DNA of 64,000 nt from UBA1479 sp040218445 (GTDB lineage Bacteria > Pseudomonadota > Alphaproteobacteria > Rhodospirillales > Casp-alpha2). Positions 44,278 through 52,714 of this stretch are shown in pieces (within the stretch, counting starts at the first letter, position 1; each line of letters starts with the position of its first letter). The DNA is taken from contig JAVJRK010000009.1 of the NCBI GenBank assembly GCA_040218445.1, positions 62,001 through 126,000 of the forward strand, written 5' to 3'. Made by a program: the position numbers and the translations under genes. The notes under the pieces were generated by a model. It had not been told where the DNA came from, did no database searches, and was given only the letters and a program-made list of their open reading frames with translations.

Positions 44278-45222
44278 ATGAGTAAAGAGATCGACGTTCT
44301 GGTCAGCGAGGTCGGCCCCCGCGACGGCCTGCAAAGCATCGAAACGGTCTTCAGCACCGAAGGCAAGATGGAATGGATCCGCCGCCAGGCCGCCGCCGGC
44401 GTGCCGCAAATGCAGGTCGGGTCCTTCGTCAATCCCAAGCTTCTGCCGCAGATGGCGGATTCGAAGGAAATCGTCGGCCAGTCCGTTCTGATCGACGACC
44501 TGATCGTTTCGGCCCTGGTGCCCAACATGCGCGGTGCGGTCGACGGCCTTGCCGCCGGCGCCCATCAGATCGGCGTGGTGATGTCCGTGTCCGAACAGCA
44601 CAACCAGGCCAACATCCGCCGCTCGGTTCAGGAATCCCTCGACGGTTTCGCCGAAATCGTGAAGTACCGGGACGACAACCCGGAATACAAGGACCGGGTG
44701 ATTTCCGGCGGCATGGCGACATCCTTCGGCTGCACCATTTCCGGTGCCGTGCCGATCAAGGATGTGATGAAAGTCGCCGAAGGCCTGATGGAACGCGGTG
44801 CGGACCGCCTGAACGTCGCCGACACGGTCGGCTATGCCAATCCGAAACAGGTCCGCGACCTGTTCACGGAACTTTACCGCACGGTCGGCAAGGACGTGCC
44901 CGTCGGCGCCCATTTCCACGACACCCGGGGATTGGGGCTGGCCAACGTATTCGCGGCCCTGGACGCGGGCGTGCGGGAATTCGATTCCTGCCTGGGCGGC
45001 CTGGGCGGATGCCCCTACGCCCCGGGCGCCAGCGGCAACATCGTGACCGAGGACCTTGTGTTCATGCTCGAGGCCCAAGGCATGCGGACGGGCGTCGACC
45101 TGGACGGCCTTCTGGAAGCCCGCGAGATCATGGAACGCCAGCTCAAGGGCGAGCCCGTGCACGGCACCTACATCAACGCCGGCCCGCCCAAGGGGTTTGT
45201 CCCGACAACCACGGCGGCATAA
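44278..45222 (+). CDS. Hydroxymethylglutaryl-CoA lyase family protein
   Basis: 314-residue TIM-barrel lyase of the HMG-CoA lyase group. EVGPRDGLQ at 11-19 carries the catalytic R and metal-binding D, GSFVNPKLLPQMAD follows at about 48-61, the metal histidines are H212 and H214 (HFHDTRG), and the loop GGLGGCPYAPGASGN contains the catalytic C245. These are all residues needed to cleave HMG-CoA to acetyl-CoA and acetoacetate; related lyases cleave other 3-hydroxy-3-methylacyl-CoAs. AAGGAGATCATC sets ATG 44278. A 66-base palindromic repeat separates it from the acyl-CoA dehydrogenase gene. Confidence 0.92.
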   Translation: MSKEIDVLVSEVGPRDGLQSIETVFSTEGKMEWIRRQAAAGVPQMQVGSFVNPKLLPQMADSKEIVGQSVLIDDLIVSALVPNMRGAVDGLAAGAHQIGVVMSVSEQHNQANIRRSVQESLDGFAEIVKYRDDNPEYKDRVISGGMATSFGCTISGAVPIKDVMKVAEGLMERGADRLNVADTVGYANPKQVRDLFTELYRTVGKDVPVGAHFHDTRGLGLANVFAALDAGVREFDSCLGGLGGCPYAPGASGNIVTEDLVFMLEAQGMRTGVDLDGLLEAREIMERQLKGEPVHGTYINAGPPKGFVPTTTAA

Positions 45223-45227
45223 CAAAG

Positions 45228-45293
45228 CGTCATTCCCGCGCAGGCGGGAATCCAGTTCTCCCGCCCCTGGACCCCCGCCTCCGCGGGGGTGAC
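45228..45293. repeat. Palindromic intergenic repeat (CGTCATTCCCGC...GGGGGTGAC)
   Basis: 66-base element with two hairpins: TTCCCGC-GCA-GGCGGGAA and CCCCCGC-CTC-CGCGGGGG, flanked by TCCAG and CTGGA. Its ends GTCATTCCCGC and GCGGGGGTGAC are imperfect inverted copies. This type is widely dispersed in alphaproteobacterial genomes. It sits inside the operon, between the lyase and dehydrogenase genes, and could reduce read-through. Only one copy is seen in this window. Confidence 0.8.
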
Positions 45294-45335
45294 AAATGAC
45301 ACCAAACAACGCCGACGAACCAGGAACATTATCCA

Positions 45336-46520
45336 ATGACCGACGAACTGAGCATCCCGCTCGAACTCGACTACCCGGAAATCCGCGAACAGGTCGCCAA
45401 GGTCTGCGCCGATTTTCCCGGTGAATACTGGCGCAAGCTGGAAGACCAGCCGCCGTCGGGAAGCTATCCGACCGAATTCATCGAGGCCCTGACCGCTTCG
45501 GGATATCTGGCGGCCCTGATCCCCGAGGAGTACGGCGGCGCCGGCCTGCCCGTGCGTGGCGGGGCGGTGATCCTGGAGACCATCAACGCAACCGGCTGCA
45601 GCGCCTCGCCGGGCCATGCCCAAATGTACACCATGGGCACGATCCTGCGTCACGGCTCCAAGGAACAGAAAGAATACTACCTGCCCAAGATCGCGTCGGG
45701 CGAACTGCGCCTGCAGGCCTTCGGCGTAACGGAACCGACCACCGGCTCCGACACGACGCAGTTGAAAACCCGGGCCGACAAACAAGGCAACGGCTATGTG
45801 GTCAACGGCCAAAAGGTCTGGACCTCGCGCGCGGCCCATTCCGATCTGATGCTGCTGCTGGCCCGCACCACCCCGGCCGACAAGGTCGAAAAGCGCACGC
45901 ACGGCATTTCGACCTTTCTGATCGACCTGCGTGAGGCACAGAAAAACGGCTGCGAGATCAAACCCATCGACGCCATGGTCAACCACAACACCTGTGAGGT
46001 GTTCTTCGACAACGTGCCGATCCCCGGCGACGCCCTGATCGGCGAAGAAGGCAAGGGCTTCCGCTATATTCTGGACGGCATGAACGCCGAACGCTGCCTG
46101 ACCGCATCGGAAGGCATCGGCAACGGCCGCTACTTCGTCGAAAAGGCCGTGGGCTACGCCAACGAACGTGTGGTGTTCAACCGACCCATCGGCCAGAACC
46201 AGGGCATTCAGTTTCCCATCGCCCAAGGGTACGCGGAACTTGAAGCCGCCGACCTGATGGTGCGCAAGGCAACGGCCATGTTCGACGCAGGCCTGCCCTG
46301 CGGGTCGGAAGCCAATATGGCCAGATTTCTCTCTTCCAATGCCGCCTGGGCCTGCGGCGAAGCCTGTTTCACCACGCATGGTGGCTTCGCCTTCGCCAAG
46401 GAGTACGACATTGAACGCAAATGGCGCGAGGCGCGACTCGCCCGTACGGCACCAATATCGCCGAATCTGATCCTCAGCTATCTCGCGCAGCATGTGCTGG
46501 GGTTGCCCCGGTCCTATTGA
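45336..46520 (+). CDS. Acyl-CoA dehydrogenase
   Basis: 394-residue flavoenzyme that introduces a 2,3 double bond into an acyl-CoA and passes electrons to ETF. The FAD/substrate motif FGVTEPTTGSDT is at 129-140 and NGQKVWTSRA at 157-166. The C-terminal GGFAFAKEYDIERKWREARL is present, but the usual catalytic E-G-T segment after it reads APISPN. E252 in GMNAERCL occupies the position used as base in isovaleryl-CoA dehydrogenase, so catalysis by that residue is likely. AGGAACATTATCCA precedes the ATG. Last gene of the operon, followed by a strong terminator. Confidence 0.9.
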   Translation: MTDELSIPLELDYPEIREQVAKVCADFPGEYWRKLEDQPPSGSYPTEFIEALTASGYLAALIPEEYGGAGLPVRGGAVILETINATGCSASPGHAQMYTMGTILRHGSKEQKEYYLPKIASGELRLQAFGVTEPTTGSDTTQLKTRADKQGNGYVVNGQKVWTSRAAHSDLMLLLARTTPADKVEKRTHGISTFLIDLREAQKNGCEIKPIDAMVNHNTCEVFFDNVPIPGDALIGEEGKGFRYILDGMNAERCLTASEGIGNGRYFVEKAVGYANERVVFNRPIGQNQGIQFPIAQGYAELEAADLMVRKATAMFDAGLPCGSEANMARFLSSNAAWACGEACFTTHGGFAFAKEYDIERKWREARLARTAPISPNLILSYLAQHVLGLPRSY

Positions 46521-46557
46521 CCGCAGGCAACGTAGATCAACTTCCCTGTTGCTACTT

Positions 46558-46592
46558 CCCGCCGGCCCGATTGGGTCGGCGGGCTTTTTTTT
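46558..46592 (+). terminator. Rho-independent terminator of the acyl-CoA operon
   Basis: Stem CCCGCCGGCCC (46558-46568) and GGGTCGGCGGG (46573-46583), eleven pairs with one G-T, a GATT loop, then eight T residues (46585-46592). It lies 38 bases after the acyl-CoA dehydrogenase stop and ends that operon before the transglutaminase-amidoligase gene. Confidence 0.93.
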
Positions 46593-46698
46593 GCGTATGC
46601 GAACGATTGACGGGCCCTCGCCGGCATGATGGTATTGGCCCTGTTGACGCACCGGAAACATGCCGGAAGCGTTCGTTGTTTAGCGCGGATCGCCTCGG

Positions 46699-49600
46699 AT
46701 GAGCATCCATGTCGCCCTGCACCACCGCACATCTTATCTGTATGATCGCAAGGTCGAGATGGGTCCGCAGGTCATTCGCCTGCGTCCGGCCCCCCATGCC
46801 CGCACGCCGGTGCTGAGCTATGCCCTGAAGATCGAGCCCGAAGGCTATTTCATCAACTGGCAGCAAGACCCTCACGGCAATTACCAGGCCCGCGTCGTCT
46901 ATCCCGACCCGGTCGAAAAATTCAGCGTCACGGTCGATCTGGTCGCCGACATGTCGGTGCAGAACCCCTTCGACTTCTTTCTGGAACCGGATGCGGAGGA
47001 ATTGCCCTTTGCCTATGACCCTGATCTGAAGCTTGAATTGGAACCCTACCTGAAGCCCGAGCCCGCCGGACCGCTGCTGCAAAAATGGCTGGACGCCCTG
47101 CCCAAGCCCGAAGGCTCGACCATCGATTTTCTGGTCGCCCTGAACCACCGCCTGCAATCGGAAATCGAATACCTGATCCGCATGGAACCGGGGGTGCAGA
47201 CCTGCGATGAAACCTTGGAACGCGGCATGGGGTCGTGCCGCGACACGGGCTGGCTGCTGGTTGAAATTTTGCGTCATCTGGGGTTCGCCGCGCGCTTCGT
47301 ATCGGGATATCTGATCCAGCTGAAACCGGATGTGAAGTCGCTCGACGGGCCGTCTGGCGCCGAGACGGATTTCACAGACCTGCATGCCTGGACCGAGGTC
47401 TATCTGCCGGGGGCCGGGTGGATCGGTTTCGATCCGACCTCGGGCCTGCTGGCCGGTGAGGGTCATATTCCCCTGGCCGCCACCCCACGCCCCAGAAGTG
47501 CCGCCCCCATCACCGGGTCGGTCGGTGAATGCGAAGTCACGTTCGATTTCGACATGCTGATCACCCGCATTGCCGAAAGCCCCCGCGTCACCAAGCCCTA
47601 TACGGAAGAACAATGGCAGACGATTGATGCGCTTGGCGACGAGATCGACAAGCAGCTCGCGGACCGGGACGTCCGCCTGACCTTGGGCGGCGAACCGACG
47701 TTCGTATCCATCGATCATGTGGATGCCGACGAATGGAACACCGCCGCCACGGGCAAGACCAAACGGCCGCTGGCCGACGACCTGATCCGCCGTCTGCGCG
47801 ATAAATATGCACCGCAGGGTTTGCTCCATTACGGCCAGGGAAAATGGTATCCGGGCGAACAACTGCCGCGCTGGGCCTTCGCCCTTTACTGGCGCAAGGA
47901 TGGCGAGCCCATCTGGCAGGATCAGAACGCCTTTGCCCGCGAAGCTGTGGACCACAAACCCGACATCTCCACGGCGGAAACCTTCGCCAAGGGCATTGCC
48001 GAACGGCTGGAGGTTCCGACCGACGCCGTGGTCGGCGCTTATGAAGATCCCTGGCATTTCATGGAACAGGAACGCCGCCTGCCGAAAAACGTGACCTTGG
48101 AGGATTCCAAGCTCGACGACCCCTTGGAGCGCGAACGCCTGGCCAAGGTATTTTCCCGAGGGCTGTCGAAACCGACTGGCTTCGTCCTGCCGGTGCAGCG
48201 CTGGAACGCCCGCGACGGGGCGCGGCGCTGGGTGTCCGAGCCTTGGTCCACGCGCACGGACCGCATGGTGCTGATCCCTGGCGATTCCCCCGTGGGCTAC
48301 CGCTTGCCGCTGCCGTCCCTGCCCCATCTATCGGCCGTCGATTATCCCTATATCGTACCGGCCGATCCGTTTTCCGAATTTCCCGACCTGCCCAAGGCCG
48401 ACGCCAAACGCCAGCCCTACCTGCAAGGCAGCGAGCACCCGAACGCCAACCGCCAGACTGTTTCGGCACAGTCACTCGGCACCGACGGCCATGTCCGTGC
48501 CGCCCTGACGATCGAACCCCGCGACGGGCGGCTCTGCGTGTTCATGCCGCCGACGGAAACGCTGGAAGATTATCTGGATCTGATCGCCGCGGTCGAAGAC
48601 GCCGTTGCGGAAACGGGCCTGCCCGTACACATCGAAGGCTATGAGCCGCCCCACGATCCACGCCTCAACGTCATCAAGGTCACGCCGGACCCGGGCGTGT
48701 TGGAAATCAACATCCACCCGGCTTCCAGTTGGCGGGAAATGGTCGACAACACGGAAACGCTCTACGAGGAAGCGCGCCTCAGCCGCCTGGGCACGGAAAA
48801 ATTCATGCTGGACGGCCGCCACACGGGCACCGGCGGCGGCAACCATGTGGTCGCCGGCGGGGCGACGGCCAAAAACAGCCCGTTCCTACGCCGACCGGAC
48901 CTGCTGAAAAGTCTGGTCACCTATTGGCAGCATCATCCCAGCCTGTCCTATCTGTTTTCAGGCATGTTCGTCGGCCCGACCAGTCAGGCGCCGCGCATCG
49001 ACGAAGCCCGCCACGACGGGCTGTATGAGCTGGAAATCGCCCTCGCCCAGATTCCGGAAAAAGGCACGGACTGCCCGCCCTGGCTGATCGACCGCACGCT
49101 GCGCAACCTTTTGATCGACGTGTCCGGCAATACCCACCGCACGGAAATCTGCATCGACAAGCTGTATTCGCCGGACGGCCCCACCGGTCGTCTGGGACTG
49201 GTCGAATTCCGCGCCTTCGAAATGCCGCCGCACGCGCGCATGAGCCTGACCCAGCAACTGCTCCTTCGCGCCCTGATCGCGCGGTTCTGGGACACCCCCT
49301 ATGCGGGGCCGCTGGTGCGCTGGGGCACGCAACTGCATGACCGTTTCATGCTGCCCCATGCCGTCTGGGCCGATTTCGAAGATGTCATCGCCGACATGAA
49401 CAATCACGGCCATGCCTTCGATGCGGCCTGGTTCGCGCCGCATTTCGAATTCCGCTTTCCGCGCTACGGCGCCGTGCAGTACGAGCAGATGGAGATCGAG
49501 CTGCGCCAGGCGTTGGAGCCCTGGCACGTGATGGGCGAAGAAGGGGCCGTCGGCGGCACCGTGCGGTTTGTCGATTCCTCGGTCGAACGCCTGCAGGTCC

Positions 49601-50007
49601 GGGTTTCGGGCCTGACCGGCGGACGGCATCGTATCGCGTGCAACGGCTATGAGGTTCCGCTGACGCCGACCGGTAAGGCTGGCGAATTTTTCGCCGGCGT
49701 GCGATTCCGGGCGTGGAAGCCCGCGTCCGCCCTGCATCCCGGGGTCGAGGTCGATGCCCCCCTGGTGTTCGACCTGTACGATACCTGGACCGGGCGGGCC
49801 GTCGCCGGCTGCACCTATCACGTGGCCCATCCGGGCGGACGCAATTTCGAACATTTTCCGGTCAACGCCTACGAAGCGGAAAGCCGGCGCCTTGCCCGGT
49901 TCGAGGAAATCGGCCATACAACCGGCCCGTCGGACGCCCCCAAACGATGTGCCAACGGCGAATTTCCCATGACCTTGGACCTGCGCCGCGCGAAAACGGT
50001 GCATTGA
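46699..50007 (+). CDS. Transglutaminase-like/DUF2126 putative amidoligase fusion
   Basis: 1102-residue two-part protein. Residues 1-290: N-terminal beta domain plus a transglutaminase-like peptidase with an intact triad, C180 (GMGSCRD), H229 (LHAWTEV) and D245 (GFDPTSG). Residues about 300-1102 are DUF2126, a predicted COOH-NH2 ligase related to glutamine synthetase and glutamate-cysteine ligase: TLGGEPTFVSID near 330, GQGKWYPGEQLPRWA, GYEPPHDPRL, EINIHPASSW, GGGNHVVAGGAT and LLRALIARFWDTPY. No signal peptide. The ATG lacks a strong ribosome site. It starts a plus-strand set with ATP-grasp/alpha-E and transglutaminase genes. Substrates are unknown; peptide bond making and breaking is predicted from domains. 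Confidence 0.92.
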   Translation: MSIHVALHHRTSYLYDRKVEMGPQVIRLRPAPHARTPVLSYALKIEPEGYFINWQQDPHGNYQARVVYPDPVEKFSVTVDLVADMSVQNPFDFFLEPDAEELPFAYDPDLKLELEPYLKPEPAGPLLQKWLDALPKPEGSTIDFLVALNHRLQSEIEYLIRMEPGVQTCDETLERGMGSCRDTGWLLVEILRHLGFAARFVSGYLIQLKPDVKSLDGPSGAETDFTDLHAWTEVYLPGAGWIGFDPTSGLLAGEGHIPLAATPRPRSAAPITGSVGECEVTFDFDMLITRIAESPRVTKPYTEEQWQTIDALGDEIDKQLADRDVRLTLGGEPTFVSIDHVDADEWNTAATGKTKRPLADDLIRRLRDKYAPQGLLHYGQGKWYPGEQLPRWAFALYWRKDGEPIWQDQNAFAREAVDHKPDISTAETFAKGIAERLEVPTDAVVGAYEDPWHFMEQERRLPKNVTLEDSKLDDPLERERLAKVFSRGLSKPTGFVLPVQRWNARDGARRWVSEPWSTRTDRMVLIPGDSPVGYRLPLPSLPHLSAVDYPYIVPADPFSEFPDLPKADAKRQPYLQGSEHPNANRQTVSAQSLGTDGHVRAALTIEPRDGRLCVFMPPTETLEDYLDLIAAVEDAVAETGLPVHIEGYEPPHDPRLNVIKVTPDPGVLEINIHPASSWREMVDNTETLYEEARLSRLGTEKFMLDGRHTGTGGGNHVVAGGATAKNSPFLRRPDLLKSLVTYWQHHPSLSYLFSGMFVGPTSQAPRIDEARHDGLYELEIALAQIPEKGTDCPPWLIDRTLRNLLIDVSGNTHRTEICIDKLYSPDGPTGRLGLVEFRAFEMPPHARMSLTQQLLLRALIARFWDTPYAGPLVRWGTQLHDRFMLPHAVWADFEDVIADMNNHGHAFDAAWFAPHFEFRFPRYGAVQYEQMEIELRQALEPWHVMGEEGAVGGTVRFVDSSVERLQVRVSGLTGGRHRIACNGYEVPLTPTGKAGEFFAGVRFRAWKPASALHPGVEVDAPLVFDLYDTWTGRAVAGCTYHVAHPGGRNFEHFPVNAYEAESRRLARFEEIGHTTGPSDAPKRCANGEFPMTLDLRRAKTVH

Positions 50008-50131
50008 CCGGCGCGCCTTTCGCACAGATCGGATTCAGCTTGATCAAACAACGCACTAGCAGTCAGCACGGCGATCTCTTATCCTCGCCCTTCACATCCG
50101 GGGACGGGCCGATGATGGCTTGGAGCATCGC

Positions 50132-52714
50132 GTGAGCGGCATGGATCAGGCAAACAACGCTGCATCGACACAGGGAATTTTCCTGTCCGATACCTATGCC
50201 CCCATCAACGGCGTCTATGACGAGATGATGGATGCCGGCACCGGCGTGCGCGGCCATTGGCAGCATTTCCTGGAAAGCATGGGCCGGTTTTCCAAGGCCG
50301 AGTTGCAGGAACGATGGGATACGGCCCAGCGCCTCGTCCGTGAAAACGGCACGACCTACAACATCTACGATGAAACCGGGGAATCAACGCGCCCCTGGCG
50401 CATGGACCCGATCCCCTTTCTGATCGGACCGGACGAATGGCAGGTGTTGGAAGCCGGATTGATCCAGCGTGCGAAGCTTCTGAACGCGGTCGTCCAGGAC
50501 ATTTACGGCGAACAGACCCTGTTGAAACGCGGCCTGCTGCCGTCATCCTTGATTTTCGGAAACCCGGATTTCCTCCGCGCCATGAGCGGCATCAAACCGC
50601 CGGGCGGCGTGCATCTTCATTTCCTGGCATTCGATCTGGCACGTGCCGCCGATCAGCGGTGGTGGGTCCTCAGCGACCGGACGCAGGCTCCTTCGGGCGC
50701 CGGCTATACCCTGGAAAACCGCATCGTGCTGGCCCGCACCCTGCCCGACATCTTCCGCGATGCCCAGGTCCACCGCCTTGCCGGGTTTTTCCAGGCCCTC
50801 AGCGACAATCTGATTTCGCTGACCGGCAAGGACGATCCCCTGGCCGTGCTGCTGACGCCGGGACCGCACAACGAGACCTATTTCGAGCACGCCTATCTGG
50901 CGCGCTATCTGGGCTTTCCCTTGGTCGAAGGCGCCGATCTGACGGTGCGCGACAACAAGGTCTTTTTGAAAACCTTGAACGGATTGAAACAGGTCGACCT
51001 GATCCTGCGCCGGGTCGACAGCGATTTCTGCGATCCCTTGGAACTGCGCACGGACTCATTGCTGGGCGTGGCCGGACTGGTCGCCGCCGTGCGCGCGGGA
51101 AACGTCGTAATCGCCAATTCCCTTGGTTCGGGCATCGTCGAATGCGAAGCCCTGATGGGGTTCTACCCCGGGCTGTGCCGCGATCTGTTGGGCGAGGATA
51201 TCAAGATCCCCTCCCTGGCGACCTGGTGGTGCGGCCAGGAACAGGAACGGGAATACGTCAGTCAGCATTTGGATGATCTTGTCCTGCGGCCGACCTTTTC
51301 CAACTCGTCGATCCTGAACAACCGCAAGGGTGCCCTTCTGCCTGGACAGGCGAACGGCGAACGACGCCAGGAAATCGTCGATCTTCTGGGCCGGCGCGGC
51401 TACCAGTATTTCGGACAGGAAACCCTGACCCTATCGACCACACCGAGTTGGTCTGAAAACGGGATCGAGCCCCGGCCGGTCGTTCTGCGCGTTTATCTAT
51501 GCGCCGATGGCGACAGCTACCGGGTCATGCCGGGCGGCCTGACCCGCACGGCGGATAGTGTCAACGCCCAGGCCGTGACCATGCAGCAGGGCGATTCATC
51601 GAAAGACACCTGGATTTTGTCCAACGAGCCGGTTTCGACCTTTACCCGGCTGACACCGCCGGACCATGCGGTGACGCTGCGGCGCAGCGGCAATGACCTG
51701 CCGTCACGCGTGGCCGACAACCTGTTCTGGCTGGGCCGCTATGCGGAAAGGACGGAAAGTTCCGTGCGTTTGATCCGGGCGATGATCCTGCGCCTTGCGG
51801 GCGAAGCCGGTGCCGGCGACGACCCGCAAACCCTGACCCGCCTGACCACCATCCTGGTGGACCTGGATTACCTGAACCGGCGCACGGCCAACAAGGCGGC
51901 CCATGGCGGCATCCGCGCCGTCGAACGGGAATTGGCCATGATCCTGTTCGACCGGGGGCGCGCCAACGGGTTGTTGAACCTGTTGGGCAACCTGCAACGC
52001 ACGGCATCGTTGGTCCGGGAACGCCTGTCGACCGATTCCTGGCGCGTGTTGAACGCTTTGCATGAACGCGCGGTCGGACAGGCCGCGACCATCCGGCTGG
52101 ACGTCAACGCGGCCCTTGAGTTCCTCAACCATATCCTGGAAGAACTGTCCGCCTTCAGCGGCATGCAGATGGAAAACATGACCCGGTCCCTGGGTTGGCG
52201 CCTGCTGGATACGGGACGCCGTGTCGATCGCACGACCCATACGGCCAAGCTGATCCGCGAACTGGTGGTGGACGGCAATCCCGCCGAGGAAGGCCGCCTG
52301 GACCTGCTTTTGGAACTGGGCGACAGTTCCATGACCTACCGCACGCGTTATCTGTCCACGGTGCAGCTTCCCGCCGTGGTTGATCTGCTTTTGGTCGATG
52401 ACACCAATCCCCGGTCCCTGGCCTTTCAGGTCGCGACCTTGGCCGATCATATGCGGCATTTTCCAGCCGACGATGAACGCGCGACGCTGCCGCGCGAGGA
52501 ATATCTCGTCCAATCCATGGACAGCCAGCTTCGCCTGGCCGATGTTCTGGCGCTGTGCGAACGTCGCAACAAGCGCGGGCAGCGGGTCGAACTGGCCCAG
52601 TTTCTGGACGGGATCAGCAGCCAGACTTTGGAAATGTCCGATGCCCTGGCCCGCAAGTATTTCAGCCATGTGCTGCCGACACGCAGCACATCCGCAGGAG
52701 GCGTCGTTCCCTGA
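50132..52714 (+). CDS. Circularly permuted ATP-grasp type 2/alpha-E fusion protein
   Basis: 860-residue cytoplasmic protein. Residues about 1-480 are the circularly permuted ATP-grasp domain (ALIQRAKLLNAVVQDIYG-like motif GLIQRAKLLNAVVQDIYG at about 110-127, VHLHFLAFDLAR, LLTPGPHNETYFEHAYLA, DLILRRVDSDFCDPLEL). Residues about 515-850 are the all-helical alpha-E domain (SRVADNLFWLGRYAERTES, FLNHILEELSAFSGM). In many genomes these are two neighbouring genes. GTG 50132 is chosen because GGAG lies six bases upstream; ATG 50141 is the alternative. The TGA overlaps the next ATG. Predicted to activate a carboxylate with ATP for amide ligation; substrate unknown. Confidence 0.92.
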   Translation: MSGMDQANNAASTQGIFLSDTYAPINGVYDEMMDAGTGVRGHWQHFLESMGRFSKAELQERWDTAQRLVRENGTTYNIYDETGESTRPWRMDPIPFLIGPDEWQVLEAGLIQRAKLLNAVVQDIYGEQTLLKRGLLPSSLIFGNPDFLRAMSGIKPPGGVHLHFLAFDLARAADQRWWVLSDRTQAPSGAGYTLENRIVLARTLPDIFRDAQVHRLAGFFQALSDNLISLTGKDDPLAVLLTPGPHNETYFEHAYLARYLGFPLVEGADLTVRDNKVFLKTLNGLKQVDLILRRVDSDFCDPLELRTDSLLGVAGLVAAVRAGNVVIANSLGSGIVECEALMGFYPGLCRDLLGEDIKIPSLATWWCGQEQEREYVSQHLDDLVLRPTFSNSSILNNRKGALLPGQANGERRQEIVDLLGRRGYQYFGQETLTLSTTPSWSENGIEPRPVVLRVYLCADGDSYRVMPGGLTRTADSVNAQAVTMQQGDSSKDTWILSNEPVSTFTRLTPPDHAVTLRRSGNDLPSRVADNLFWLGRYAERTESSVRLIRAMILRLAGEAGAGDDPQTLTRLTTILVDLDYLNRRTANKAAHGGIRAVERELAMILFDRGRANGLLNLLGNLQRTASLVRERLSTDSWRVLNALHERAVGQAATIRLDVNAALEFLNHILEELSAFSGMQMENMTRSLGWRLLDTGRRVDRTTHTAKLIRELVVDGNPAEEGRLDLLLELGDSSMTYRTRYLSTVQLPAVVDLLLVDDTNPRSLAFQVATLADHMRHFPADDERATLPREEYLVQSMDSQLRLADVLALCERRNKRGQRVELAQFLDGISSQTLEMSDALARKYFSHVLPTRSTSAGGVVP

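Noticed and set aside
43237..45336. Long minus-strand open frame (about 699 codons) opposite the hydratase and lyase genes
   Set aside because: It is antisense to two genes with full catalytic motifs, has no ribosome site and gives His/Arg/Gly-rich protein typical of a shadow frame in GC-rich DNA.
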